Assembly: GCA_020852655.1 (NCBI GenBank) | Contig: JADZAI010000057.1 | Location: forward strand, 46,297 to 110,296 | Direction of reading: 5' to 3' | Length of the DNA: 64,000 nt | Origin: Alphaproteobacteria bacterium | GTDB taxonomy: Bacteria; Pseudomonadota; Alphaproteobacteria; Micropepsales; Micropepsaceae | In this document: piece by piece, positions 18,583 to 27,653 of the stretch | Layout: every line of letters begins with the position of its first letter | Numbering within the stretch: position 1 is the first letter of the stretch | The notes under the pieces: generated by a model | What the model saw: only the letters and a program-made list of their open reading frames with translations | Database searches by the model: none | What the model was told of the DNA's origin: nothing | Translations under genes and position numbers: made by a program

Positions 18583-19589
18583 GGTTCCGGTCCGATCTGC
18601 ACCACCAGCTTTCCGGTGTTGCCGCCGGTGAAGAGCTTCTGCATCACCTCCGGCGCGTTCTCGAGGCCCTGCGCGACATCGACGCGCCACTTCACCTTGC
18701 CGGCCGCGATCCATTCCGACATGTCGCGCATGAATTCGCCCCAGCGCGGCAGATAGTCGATGACGATGAAGCCCTTCACCAGGACGCGCTTCATCAGGAT
18801 ATTGCGGAACATATAGGGGCCGGGCACCGGGCCGTCGGCGTTGTACATCGAGATCAGTCCGCAGAGCGGAATGCGCGCCTCGAGATTCACCAGCGTCAGC
18901 ACCGCATCCAGGATTTCGCCGCCGACATTCTCGAAATAGACGTCGATGCCTTTCGGGCATTCGCGCCGCAGCGCTTCGAGCACGTTTTCCTTCTTGTAGT
19001 TGATGCAGGCGTCGAAGCCGAGGTCGTTGACCACCCACTTGCACTTGTCGTCGCTGCCGGCGAGGCCGACGACGCGGCAGCCCTTCAGCTTTGCGATCTG
19101 GCCGACGATCGAACCCACCGCGCCCGCGGCGGCGGAAACGACCACCGTCTCGCCCGGCTTCGGCTTGCCGATGTCGAGCAGGCCGAAATAGGCCGTGGCG
19201 CCGGTGCCGCCGAGGCCGCTCATATAGGCGAGCATCGGCGTGTCCTTCGAGGCGGCAACCTTGCCGGCTGCGCTCGTGACCACATATTCCTGCCAGCCGG
19301 CCATCGCGGGCTGCACGATGTCGCCCGGCTTGAAGGCCGGGTTGTTCGATGCCTCGACCACGCCGATCGTGCCGCCGCGCATCACGTCGCCGATCTCGAC
19401 CGGCGGCATGTACTGGTCCATGTCGCTCATCCAGATCCGGTTCGTCGGATCGAGCGACAGATAGATGTTGCGGACGAGCATCTCGCCGTCGCCGGGCACC
19501 GGCACAGGCGTCTCGACGAGCTCCAGGTCGCCCGGCGCGACGTCGCCGACCGGGCGCTTCTTCAGGATCCACTGGCGGTTGACAGCCAT
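18579..19589 (-). CDS. CurA-like NADP-dependent oxidoreductase (MDR superfamily)
   Basis: Medium-chain reductase of 336 residues without the catalytic zinc pattern, like CurA and leukotriene B4/prostaglandin reductases. These reduce conjugated double bonds of enones with NADPH. Diagnostic blocks: RNIYLSLDPTNRIWMSD, the nucleotide motif VSAAAGAVGSIVGQIAKLKG, YFENVGGEILDAVL and GLISMYN. GGAGAGAAA precedes the ATG. It heads a three-gene overlapping leftward unit. The divergent dsbD-like gene starts about 100 bp away. Confidence 0.9.
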   Translation of the reverse strand: MAVNRQWILKKRPVGDVAPGDLELVETPVPVPGDGEMLVRNIYLSLDPTNRIWMSDMDQYMPPVEIGDVMRGGTIGVVEASNNPAFKPGDIVQPAMAGWQEYVVTSAAGKVAASKDTPMLAYMSGLGGTGATAYFGLLDIGKPKPGETVVVSAAAGAVGSIVGQIAKLKGCRVVGLAGSDDKCKWVVNDLGFDACINYKKENVLEALRRECPKGIDVYFENVGGEILDAVLTLVNLEARIPLCGLISMYNADGPVPGPYMFRNILMKRVLVKGFIVIDYLPRWGEFMRDMSEWIAAGKVKWRVDVAQGLENAPEVMQKLFTGGNTGKLVVQIGPEP

Positions 19590-19636
19590 TTTCTCTCCCC
19601 ATTCGGGTTCGCGATCACGGGATCGTCAGAACCGCG

Positions 19637-19667
19637 TTTCCAATAGTCGCAATGGGTCCATTATAAT
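19637..19667 (+). promoter_or_regulatory. possible vegetative promoter for dsbD-like gene
   Basis: A perfect TATAAT at 19662-19667 stands out in the high-GC context, 28 bp before the ATG. The best -35 (TTTCCA, 19637-19642) is weak and 19 nt away. Confidence 0.35.
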
Positions 19668-19695
19668 CCAGCTTCTGAAAACAGAACGGGTTTCA

Positions 19696-21786
19696 ATGCG
19701 AAAGGCGCTGAGCCTCATCGCCGCAGTCCTCGCCCTGGCCGGCCCCGCTGCCGCCCAGGAGGCGAACGTCAAGGCGTCACTGGTGCCTGAGACGCTGGGC
19801 GTGCAGCCCGGCGGCACGGTCACCGTCGCCCTGCGCTTCGACATTCGCGAGCACTGGCACACCTATTGGTCGTATCCCGGCGATTCCGGCGAGGCGACGG
19901 CCGTCACCTGGACGCTGCCTGAGGGCGTGACAGCGGGGCCGCTGCAATTCCCCTATCCCGAACGTATCGATGTCGGGCCGCTGACCAATTTCGGCTACGA
20001 GAACACGGTCCTGCACCTCACCGACATCAAGGTGCCGGCCACCGCGACGCCCGGCTCGACCCTTTCGGTGAAGGCTGACGCCGTCTGGCTCGTCTGCGCC
20101 GAAATCTGCATTCCCGAAGAAGCCGACCTCGCCCTCGACATTCCGGTCGTCGAGGGCGCGCCACCGGTCAACGAGGCGGCTAAGGCCGATTTCGCCGCGA
20201 CCCGCGCCAAGTTCGAACGGCCGAGCCCCTGGCCGGCCCGCTTCGCAGTCGCCGACGGACAGCTGACCGTTGCGGTCGACGCTCCGGAACTCGCGAAGGC
20301 TGGTCTGACGTCGGCGGTGCTGTTCCCGAAGTCGGGCGGCTTTATCAAGAACGCCGGCAGTCAGACCGTCGACACCAGCAACGGCGAGCTCCGCATCGCC
20401 ACCGAAGTCGGCCGCCGCCTCAACACGCCCGAGAAGATTGCGGCTGCGCCACCCTTCCCGGCATTGCTGGTCGTCACCGGCGCCGACGGGCAGACACAGG
20501 CCTTCGCCTTCGAGGCAAAGCCAGGCGCCGCCGCCGCGCAGCCGGCGGGGGAGGGCGCCTTGTCGATCTGGATGGCGCTCGGATTCGCCTTCCTCGGCGG
20601 CCTCATCCTCAACCTCATGCCCTGCGTCTTCCCGGTCCTGTCGATGAAGGCGCTGGCCCTCGCCCAAAAAGGCGGCGACGTGCGCAAGGCGCGCCTCGGC
20701 GGCCTCGCCTACACCGCCGGCGTCATACTCAGCTTCGTCGCGCTGGCCGCCGCGATGCTTGTCCTGCGGGGCGCCGGCGAGGCTATCGCCTGGGGCTTCC
20801 AGCTCCAGATGCCGGCGGTGATCGTCGGCCTGTCGCTGCTATTCTTCGCCATCGGCCTGAACCTGATGGGTGTCTTCGAAGTCGGCAGCGGACTTCAGAA
20901 TCTGGGCGCCCGCGACACCGGCAACGGCGTCACCGGCGCCTTCTTCACCGGCGTATTGGCGGCCGTCGTGGCGACGCCCTGCACGGCGCCCTTCATGGCC
21001 GGTGCCGTCGGCGCCGCGATCACCCAACCGGCGCCGATCGCCATCGCGATCTTCGCCGCGCTCGGCCTCGGCATGGCGGCACCCTATCTGGCGCTCACGC
21101 TGTCGCCGGCCCTGGTGCGGCGCCTGCCGCGACCGGGGGCCTGGATGGTTCGCCTGAAGCAGGTGCTGGCCTTCCCGATGTTCGGCTCGGCGGCGTGGCT
21201 GCTGTGGGTGCTGTCGGTGCAGGCCGGCGCGACCGCACTTGCGGCGGCGCTGGCCGCCTCGGTTCTCGCCGCCTTTGCGCTCTGGCTCTGGGGGCTCGCG
21301 CAGCGCGGCGAGGCCGGAACGCTGGCGCGCGGGGCCGCCGTCCTTGCTGCTGCCGCTGTCGTCGCCGCCGTCGTGCTCGCCCCCCATACGGCAACGACGG
21401 CCTCGGCCGCCGTCGGCGCGGAAACGAGCGGCCCGAAGTCGGAAGCCTACAGCGCCGCGCGGCTCGAGAGCCTGCTGAGCGAAGGCAAGCCGGTCTTTGT
21501 GAACCTGACGGCGGCGTGGTGCGTGACCTGCCTCGTCAACGAGGAGGTGGCGCTGTCCGGACAGACCCTCGCGAAGGAATTCGAAAGGCAGGGCGTCGTC
21601 TATCTCAAGGGCGACTGGACCAACCGCGACGCTGCGATAACCGCGCTGCTGGAACACCATGGCCGCGCCGGCGTTCCGCTGTATCTGGTGTATCCCGCCG
21701 GATCGCGTACGCCGACGATCCTGCCGCAGATTCTCACCGAAACGATCGTCCTTGACGCTTTTGCGCCCGCCCGCGTGGGCTCCTGA
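19696..21786 (+). CDS. DsbD/ScsB-like protein-disulfide reductase
   Basis: Thiol-disulfide reductase, 696 residues, moving electrons from cytoplasmic thioredoxin to the periplasm. Signal peptide ending GPAAA; periplasmic N-terminal domain with a Cys pair in WLVCAEICIPEE; about eight membrane helices from ~290, with the paired Cys motifs LMPCVFPVLSMKAL and ATPCTAPFMAGA; C-terminal thioredoxin-like domain with AAWCVTCLVNE. This is the full DsbD-type layout. Start chosen at the signal peptide. A thioredoxin-like partner follows after 15 bp. Confidence 0.92.
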   Translation: MRKALSLIAAVLALAGPAAAQEANVKASLVPETLGVQPGGTVTVALRFDIREHWHTYWSYPGDSGEATAVTWTLPEGVTAGPLQFPYPERIDVGPLTNFGYENTVLHLTDIKVPATATPGSTLSVKADAVWLVCAEICIPEEADLALDIPVVEGAPPVNEAAKADFAATRAKFERPSPWPARFAVADGQLTVAVDAPELAKAGLTSAVLFPKSGGFIKNAGSQTVDTSNGELRIATEVGRRLNTPEKIAAAPPFPALLVVTGADGQTQAFAFEAKPGAAAAQPAGEGALSIWMALGFAFLGGLILNLMPCVFPVLSMKALALAQKGGDVRKARLGGLAYTAGVILSFVALAAAMLVLRGAGEAIAWGFQLQMPAVIVGLSLLFFAIGLNLMGVFEVGSGLQNLGARDTGNGVTGAFFTGVLAAVVATPCTAPFMAGAVGAAITQPAPIAIAIFAALGLGMAAPYLALTLSPALVRRLPRPGAWMVRLKQVLAFPMFGSAAWLLWVLSVQAGATALAAALAASVLAAFALWLWGLAQRGEAGTLARGAAVLAAAAVVAAVVLAPHTATTASAAVGAETSGPKSEAYSAARLESLLSEGKPVFVNLTAAWCVTCLVNEEVALSGQTLAKEFERQGVVYLKGDWTNRDAAITALLEHHGRAGVPLYLVYPAGSRTPTILPQILTETIVLDAFAPARVGS

Positions 21787-21801
21787 CCCGAGGAGAGGGA
21801 G

Positions 21802-22416
21802 ATGCTGAGAAATCTGACGCTGGCCGTTGCAGTCGCGGCTTTTGCGCCCGCGGTCTTCGCGGAATCGGTCTTCGCGGCACCGGTCGTCGGCGAATTGGCG
21901 CCGGCCTTCACCGGCACCGACGTCAACGGCAAGACCGTCCATCTCGCCGACTACGCCGGCAAGACCGTCGTGCTGGAGTGGACCAACGACCAGTGCCCGT
22001 ATGTGAGGAAGCACTACGGCTCGGGCAACATGCAAAAGACCCAGGAAGCCGCTGCCGCCGATGGCGCGGTGTGGCTGACCATCGTCTCCTCGGCCGAGGG
22101 CAAGCAGGGCTATGTCACGCCCGATCAGGCGAAGGCGCTGACGGCGGATCGCGGCGCGAAGCCGTCGGACGTCATACTCGATCCCTCAGGCGCGATCGGA
22201 CTGACATATGGCGCGCAGACGACGCCGCACATATTCGTCATCGCCGGCGACGGCCGGCTCGTCTACGCCGGCGGCATCGACGACAAGGCGACGGCCGATC
22301 CCGCCGACATCCCGTCGGCCAAGAATCTGGTGATCGCCGCGCTCGAAGACGTGAAGGCCGGCCGCCCCGTGCAGACGCCGGAAAGCGAACCCTACGGCTG
22401 TTCGATCAAATACTGA
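21802..22416 (+). CDS. periplasmic thioredoxin-like (redoxin domain) protein
   Basis: Redoxin/AhpC-TSA-type protein of 204 residues with a signal peptide. The core shows VGELAPAFTGTDVNGKTVHL, then a single active-site Cys in TNDQCPYVRKHYGSGN and the cis-proline segment TTPHIFVI. A C-terminal Cys (YGCSIKY) may act as resolving residue. GAGGAGAGGGAG precedes the ATG. It is cotranscribed with the DsbD-like reductase, the probable electron donor. A copper- or peroxide-linked role is possible but not shown. Confidence 0.85.
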   Translation: MLRNLTLAVAVAAFAPAVFAESVFAAPVVGELAPAFTGTDVNGKTVHLADYAGKTVVLEWTNDQCPYVRKHYGSGNMQKTQEAAAADGAVWLTIVSSAEGKQGYVTPDQAKALTADRGAKPSDVILDPSGAIGLTYGAQTTPHIFVIAGDGRLVYAGGIDDKATADPADIPSAKNLVIAALEDVKAGRPVQTPESEPYGCSIKY

Positions 22417-22959
22417 TCAGAAGCCGGAATCGGTCAGATAGGCTGTCATGCGCTGGGCGTCCGGCGTGCCCGCCGAGAAGGTGATGTCGGCGATCTTCCA
22501 GGTGCCGCCTTCCTTGACGAGATCGTATCCCGTCGTCGATTGCTGGCCGGTATTCGACGTCACGATCGACACCGTCGCCTTCGCACCGTCGTCGGTCTGG
22601 GTGTCGACGCTGACGATCTTGAGGTCCTGGTAGTCCTGGCCGTTGATGAAGAAGTCCCAGTCGAAAACCGGCTCCTCCGACTCCAGCGCGCGCTTGAAGC
22701 GCGCCGCCAGCGCCGGCGCGAAATAGCGGTCGGCGATGGCCCCGAACTCGAACTCCGACGGCATGGACGCGCCGGAGTCGGTGTCGAGCGTCGTCAGCGC
22801 CGCGTAGTAGCGCTCGTAGAGATCGCGGATCATGCCGCCGGGCTCGCTGACGGCGCTGGGATCGGGCGTTGCCGGCGGCGCCGGTGGTGTCGTCGCCAGG
22901 GCGGTGGGCGCAGCGCCTGCCAGCATGGCGAGGACGGCGGCAAGAGGCAGCGTGCGCAT
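22417..22959 (-). CDS. secreted protein with DUF3828-like domain
   Basis: 180 residues with a signal peptide (MRTLPLAAVLAMLAGAAPTALA), a proline-rich linker, then an alpha/beta domain with the end block EGGTWKIADITFSAG, like DUF3828 and related NTF2-like periplasmic proteins. Its start is 2 bp after the stop of the upstream lipoprotein hydrolase, so the two are cotranscribed. Its stop is adjacent to that of the convergent redoxin gene. Function unknown. Confidence 0.7.
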   Translation of the reverse strand: MRTLPLAAVLAMLAGAAPTALATTPPAPPATPDPSAVSEPGGMIRDLYERYYAALTTLDTDSGASMPSEFEFGAIADRYFAPALAARFKRALESEEPVFDWDFFINGQDYQDLKIVSVDTQTDDGAKATVSIVTSNTGQQSTTGYDLVKEGGTWKIADITFSAGTPDAQRMTAYLTDSGF

Positions 22960-22961
22960 GG

Positions 22962-23846
22962 TCAGTCCTTCGGATCGGCGTTGTCCGCGCGGAGCTGCGC
23001 GGTCAGGAATTGATCGACATCGTTCAGGCAGGGCGCCCGCCATCTCAACGGCCACGCGAAGCAGGTGATGACGCCGAGATGGCTGACGTCTTGATACAGC
23101 TTTAGCTCGGCGCTGCCACCGGCGTCGGCGACGGCTTTGGCCATATTCTGGGAATTGTGGAAGCCGACGGTCGTGTCGGCGGTGCCGTGGATGAACAGCA
23201 TGGCCGGCGCCGCTGCCGCCCCTGCCGCCGCCAGCTTGACCGGGCGGGCGGCGTTGATGTCGGGGGCGGTGGCGAAGATGTCGCGGGTGGAGTCGCTCTC
23301 CGCCGGGTTGAAGGACAGCGGCCCGGCCAGAGCGACAACGGCAAAGGCATCGCGCGACGTGAGGCCATAGGGGGCGAGCCAGCGCGGGTCGACCGCGAGC
23401 ATGGCGGCGTTGTAGGCGCCGGCCGAATGGCCCATCAGCGCGACCGTGCCCGGCGTGCCGCCGTAGAGGGCGATGTTGCCCTTTACCCAGGCAAAGGCGG
23501 CGGCCCCGTCCTCGACGAAGGCGGGGTAGCGGACCTCGGGATAGAGGCGATAGTCGGCGACCACGAGCTGATAGCCGCGGCTCGCCATCGCCTGGCCGAG
23601 GAAGCGGTAGAGGCCGCGCTCGCCGGTTTTCCAGGAGCCGCCATAGAGGAACAGGACGGTCGCCCGCACCGGCTGCCGCCGCGGGCTATAGATGTCGAGC
23701 TTCTGGCGCGCCTCGGGTCCGTAGGACACGGCGCGCTGGAGGGTGAAATCCGTCCCCCAGATCAGCAGGCGCTGGCTGGCCTTCACGCTGCACCCGCCGG
23801 CAAAGAGGGCGAGCAGGATCGCACAGAGGAACGGACCAGGGCGCAT
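22962..23846 (-). CDS. alpha/beta hydrolase lipoprotein
   Basis: Carboxylesterase-type alpha/beta hydrolase, 294 residues, with a lipoprotein signal (LLALFAGGC, acylated Cys about residue 19). Oxyanion region FLYGGSWKTG, nucleophile elbow GHSAGAYNA, Asp region FIHGTADTTV and catalytic His in VSHLGV. It is predicted to be anchored to a membrane facing the periplasm, where it may hydrolyse small esters. Cotranscribed with the DUF3828-like gene. Confidence 0.88.
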   Translation of the reverse strand: MRPGPFLCAILLALFAGGCSVKASQRLLIWGTDFTLQRAVSYGPEARQKLDIYSPRRQPVRATVLFLYGGSWKTGERGLYRFLGQAMASRGYQLVVADYRLYPEVRYPAFVEDGAAAFAWVKGNIALYGGTPGTVALMGHSAGAYNAAMLAVDPRWLAPYGLTSRDAFAVVALAGPLSFNPAESDSTRDIFATAPDINAARPVKLAAAGAAAAPAMLFIHGTADTTVGFHNSQNMAKAVADAGGSAELKLYQDVSHLGVITCFAWPLRWRAPCLNDVDQFLTAQLRADNADPKD

Positions 23847-24019
23847 GGCATCCGATCCTTGCTGTCGGGGTCGGGATTCAAGCTACGCAGTAGCGACCGC
23901 TTCAGATGCGCTGGGGGCCGAGTGTGATCCAGATCGCATCGCAGGGCCGTTGGACGGCTAGATTGGCCTCTGGTATCGGCACGGAAGGGCCCGGACTGGC
24001 GGCGGCTGCGCGGCAAACC

Positions 24020-25537
24020 ATGAAGCGTAAACTCACAACCATCTTCTGCGCGGACGTCTCCGGCTACAGCCGGATGATGGGTGCCGACGAGGCGCGCACG
24101 CTCTCGACGCTGAAGGAATATCGCGAAGCCATCGAGGGCTTCATCGCGCGTCATCATGGCCGGGTGGTCAGTTGGTCGGGCGATGGACTTCTGGCCGAGT
24201 TCTCGAGCGTCGTCGAGGCCGTGCAATGCGCCGCCGAGGTTCAGAGCGAGCTGAAGCTGCGGAACGGCGGGCGCGACGAAGAGCAGCGGATGACGTTCCG
24301 CATCGGCATCAATCTCGGCGACGTCATGGCCGACGGCGACGATATCTTCGGCGAAGGCGTCAACATCGCCGCCCGCCTCCAGCAGATGGCAGCGCCCGGC
24401 GGCATCCTGGTTTCGGCGCCGGTCTACGAGCAGGTCCGCGGCAAGCTCTCGATGCAGTTCGCCGCGCTGGGCCAGCAGGCGGTGAAGAACATTGCCGGCG
24501 AAGTCGGCGTCTATTCCGTTACCGTCCAGGGCGTGACGCCGGCGATGGCGATGGCGGGCACCCCGGCCTGGGGCGATCCGGCCCCCGCTGCACCGCCACC
24601 GGCCGAACCGAAGGTCGTCGAGAAGCGGGCCAAGCTGGCCCGCCGCGCGGTGGCGCTGCTCCTCGACTACATGATCGTCGGCGTCGGATGCCTCGCCGCC
24701 GGCGTCGCCCTCAACATGACGATCAACCCCAGCATCGTCAGGATGGATCTCGATCTGCCCTTCATCGACTACGGCGACGTCGTCGCCGCGACGCCATGGG
24801 TCGTGACGAAGACCGAGAAGGAAGACAAGGCGACCATCACGCACGAAGAGCGCACCGTCACCTACGACTATTGGGGGCTTTTTACTCAGACCTACGGCCA
24901 GACGCGCATCAGCGGCGAAGCGATCTTGAAGGACGCCCGCGAGCCGGACGGAGTAGCCGCTCCGAATCCGCCCGCGCCGCCCGCCGCGCCCGACGCCCCA
25001 GCGCCGCCGGCGCCACCCACGCCGCCGGACGTCGATGTGCCGGGTGTCGTCATCAAGGACGGCGAAGTGAGTATCGGCGGCGGCGCCGTCGTCGTCGGTC
25101 AGAACGGCAGCGTCCGCATTGCCCACGATGACGACGATGACGACGGCTGGCTTTCGCTGTCGCTCGGCTATGACGAGGACGAAGGGCTGAAGGGCCGGTT
25201 CCGCCATCGCGAACAGCATCTGGTCGATCCCGGCACGCTGAAGCCGATTACGCGCCTCTCGCTCGACACGCTGAGCCTGATCGTGCTGGTGATCTACTTC
25301 GCGCTGATGGAGGGTGGCGCCGGTGCCGCCAGCCTCGGCAAACGGGCCTTCGACCTTGCGGTGACGCGGGAAGACGGCGCCAAGCTCTCCTTCGGCGCGG
25401 CGCTCGGCCGCAACATTGTCAAGGTGCTGACCTTCTTCATCTTCCCGGTCACGATTATCGTCGCGCTGTTCTCGCGGCGGCGGAGGGCAATCCACGACCT
25501 CATCGCCCGGACCGTCGTCGTGCACCGGCTGAGCTGA
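24020..25537 (+). CDS. class III nucleotide cyclase fused to an RDD membrane domain
   Basis: 505 residues. Residues 1-175 are an adenylate/guanylate cyclase catalytic domain: metal-binding Asp12 (FCADVSGYSRMM) and Asp55 (WSGDGLLAEF), transition-state Asn115 and Arg119 (GEGVNIAARL). From ~205 an RDD domain begins (LARRAVALLLDYMIV, helix 1) and resumes at ~414 with helix 2, the family motif GKRAFDLAV, helix 3 and a basic end (SRRRRAIHDLIAR). A ~180-residue insert rich in Pro/Ala and with an Asp run (HDDDDDDGW) separates RDD helices 1 and 2. The ATG at 24020 places the cyclase motif at residue 12. Probable membrane-tethered cyclase; stimulus unknown. Confidence 0.88.
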   Translation: MKRKLTTIFCADVSGYSRMMGADEARTLSTLKEYREAIEGFIARHHGRVVSWSGDGLLAEFSSVVEAVQCAAEVQSELKLRNGGRDEEQRMTFRIGINLGDVMADGDDIFGEGVNIAARLQQMAAPGGILVSAPVYEQVRGKLSMQFAALGQQAVKNIAGEVGVYSVTVQGVTPAMAMAGTPAWGDPAPAAPPPAEPKVVEKRAKLARRAVALLLDYMIVGVGCLAAGVALNMTINPSIVRMDLDLPFIDYGDVVAATPWVVTKTEKEDKATITHEERTVTYDYWGLFTQTYGQTRISGEAILKDAREPDGVAAPNPPAPPAAPDAPAPPAPPTPPDVDVPGVVIKDGEVSIGGGAVVVGQNGSVRIAHDDDDDDGWLSLSLGYDEDEGLKGRFRHREQHLVDPGTLKPITRLSLDTLSLIVLVIYFALMEGGAGAASLGKRAFDLAVTREDGAKLSFGAALGRNIVKVLTFFIFPVTIIVALFSRRRRAIHDLIARTVVVHRLS

Positions 25538-25547
25538 CGCCCTTAAG

Positions 25548-26426
25548 TCACCGGGAAGCGGCGTGGCTGTGCGGACGATAGGAGCGGTCGCCCCGGTGCA
25601 GGACGGCGTCGCCCTCGATCAGCGTCCCGGCCTCATGCGTCGGACCGGTTTCCAGCCTGCCGTAGAGCGGCGCGAAGTCCTTGTAGGTCTCGTTGAGCAG
25701 CGCCTCGAAGCTCGGGATCACGAAATAGCTCTCCTGGAAATCGTCGATCCGGTATTTGGTCCGCATCACCCGCTCCAGGTTGAAGGCGATGCGGTTCGGC
25801 GACGGGCTCTCCAGCGCATAGACGCTCTCGGCCCGCGACGACACGATGCCCGAGCCATAGATGCGCATTCCCTCGGGCGTCGCGATCAGCCCGAACTCGA
25901 CCGTGTACCAGTAGAGCCGCGCGAGATGATCGAGGCTGTCGAAGCCCTCGGCACGCAGGCCCCCCTGGCCATAGGCCTGCATGTAGTCGGCGAACACGGG
26001 ATGGGCGAGCATCGGTACGTGCCCGAAGACGTCGTGGAAGACGTCGGGTTCCTCGATATAGTCGAGGGTGTCGGCCGAGCGGATGAAATTGCCGGCCGGA
26101 AAGCGCCGGTTCGCGAGATGCTCGAAAAAGACGTCGTCCGGCACGAGACCCGGGACCGCCACGACCTGCCACCCCGTCAGCGCCGACAGGGCGTCCGACA
26201 GCCGGCGGAAATCCGGTACGCCGTCCGCGCCGAGCGGCAGCCGGCGCAGGCCGTCCAGATATTCGCCGCATGCCCGGCCCGGCAGCACCGACATCATGCG
26301 CTGATAGAGTGTCCGCCACACGCCATGCTGCGCCGGCGTGAGGCGGTTCCAGTGCTGGGGCACCGTCCAGTCGTCGCGGGTTTCAGGGTCGGTCCGGCGT
26401 CGTTCGGCGAGATCGAGAGTGGGCAT
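25548..26426 (-). CDS. phhA: phenylalanine 4-monooxygenase
   Basis: Aromatic amino acid hydroxylase, 292 residues, converting phenylalanine to tyrosine with tetrahydropterin, O2 and non-haem iron. The iron-binding His pair is in EEPDVFHDVFGHVPMLAHP and the third ligand Glu lies in LYWYTVEFGL. Length matches monomeric bacterial enzymes without an ACT domain. The ATG at 26426 opens the recognisable N-terminus. It faces the divergent amino-acid dehydrogenase, suggesting a shared aromatic/branched amino-acid catabolic control region. Confidence 0.94.
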   Translation of the reverse strand: MPTLDLAERRRTDPETRDDWTVPQHWNRLTPAQHGVWRTLYQRMMSVLPGRACGEYLDGLRRLPLGADGVPDFRRLSDALSALTGWQVVAVPGLVPDDVFFEHLANRRFPAGNFIRSADTLDYIEEPDVFHDVFGHVPMLAHPVFADYMQAYGQGGLRAEGFDSLDHLARLYWYTVEFGLIATPEGMRIYGSGIVSSRAESVYALESPSPNRIAFNLERVMRTKYRIDDFQESYFVIPSFEALLNETYKDFAPLYGRLETGPTHEAGTLIEGDAVLHRGDRSYRPHSHAASR

Positions 26427-26459
26427 CGCGGGGCTCCGCCTGGTTCGGCGACATCTTAA

Positions 26460-26488
26460 CGCAAGTCCGCGAAATATTGTTGCGCAAG
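26460..26488. promoter_or_regulatory. repeated CGCAAG elements between phhA and amino-acid dehydrogenase
   Basis: CGCAAG occurs at 26460-26465 and again at 26483-26488, 23 bp apart (two helical turns); the second is part of the palindrome TTGCGCAA (26480-26487). Divergent position suggests an operator, for example for an Lrp/AsnC-type regulator. That assignment is a guess. Confidence 0.35.
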
Positions 26489-26591
26489 CCTGCGGGGACA
26501 AAGCGCGCCGCGACTCGATCATGCAGCGACAACGCAAACTCATGAGCGTCGAAACGCACTACACCATCGCTCCGAGGTGCAAGGAGCGGCC

Positions 26592-27644
26592 ATGTTCGAT
26601 ATGCCCGACTTTGACGGCCACGAAGCCGTCCATTGGTTTCATGACAAGGCGACCGGATATCGCGGGCTGATCGCCATTCACGATTCGACGCTCGGCCCGG
26701 CCTGCGGCGGCACCCGCATGTGGGCCTATGCGAATGCCGATGCCGCACTGACCGATGCGCTGCGCCTGTCGAAGGGCATGTCCTACAAGAACGCCATGGC
26801 CGAATTGCCGCTCGGCGGCGGCAAGGCCGTCATCATGGGTGACGCCAAGACGCAGAAGACGCCGGCGCTCATGCGCGCGCATGGCCGCGCCGTCGCGAGC
26901 CTCGACGGGCGCTACGTGACCGCCATGGATGTCGGCATGACCGAAGCCGACATGGAGACGATCGCGAGCGTCACCAAGCACGTCGCCGGCTATGCCCAGG
27001 CGGGCAGGACGGGCGGCGATCCTTCGCCGATGACGGCGTGGGGCGTCTTCTGCGGCATCAGGGCGGCGGTGAAGTTCGTCAACGGCAGCGACGACCTCAA
27101 GGGCCTGCGCATCGCCGTGCAGGGTGTCGGCAATGTCGGCTATGAAACGGCCCGGCACCTGAAGGCGGCAGGCGCGCGGCTCGTCGTCGCCGACGTCAAT
27201 CCGGCCAATCTCCACCGTGCCGAGGCGCTCGGCGCCGAAATCGCGTCGCCCGATGCCATCCATGCCGCCGATGCCGACGTCTACGCGCCGTGCGCGCTGG
27301 GCGCCGTGCTGAACGACCGCACGATCGGCCAGATCAGGGCGAAGATCGTCGCCGGCGGCGCCAACAACCAGCTCGCGCGCCCGGCGGTGCATGGCCGCGC
27401 CGTGATGGAGCAGGGCATCCTCTATGCGCCGGACTATGTCATCAACGGCGGCGGCATCATCCGCGTCTGTGGCCAGATCTATGACTGGAGCGACGAAGCG
27501 ATCCGCGCCAAGACCGAAGGCATCGGCGTGACGCTGACCGAGGTCTTCGGCGCGGCACAGGCGGAAAGGCGCCCGACCCATGAGGTCGCGGATCGAATTG
27601 CCCGGACCCGCATTGAATCGGCCAAGCAGAGCAAGGCAGCTTGA
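26592..27644 (+). CDS. Leu/Phe/Val-type amino-acid dehydrogenase
   Basis: NAD-dependent oxidative deaminase of the Glu/Leu/Phe/Val dehydrogenase superfamily, 350 residues. The catalytic Lys regions are PACGGTRMW and LRLSKGMSYKNAMAELPLGGGKAV; the Rossmann motif is VQGVGNVGYETARHL. The ATG at 26592 has a good RBS (GGAGCGG). The size and active-site blocks fit leucine or phenylalanine dehydrogenase. Divergence from phhA supports a role in branched-chain or aromatic amino-acid catabolism. Confidence 0.9.
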   Translation: MFDMPDFDGHEAVHWFHDKATGYRGLIAIHDSTLGPACGGTRMWAYANADAALTDALRLSKGMSYKNAMAELPLGGGKAVIMGDAKTQKTPALMRAHGRAVASLDGRYVTAMDVGMTEADMETIASVTKHVAGYAQAGRTGGDPSPMTAWGVFCGIRAAVKFVNGSDDLKGLRIAVQGVGNVGYETARHLKAAGARLVVADVNPANLHRAEALGAEIASPDAIHAADADVYAPCALGAVLNDRTIGQIRAKIVAGGANNQLARPAVHGRAVMEQGILYAPDYVINGGGIIRVCGQIYDWSDEAIRAKTEGIGVTLTEVFGAAQAERRPTHEVADRIARTRIESAKQSKAA

Positions 27645-27653
27645 GCGCCGTTC

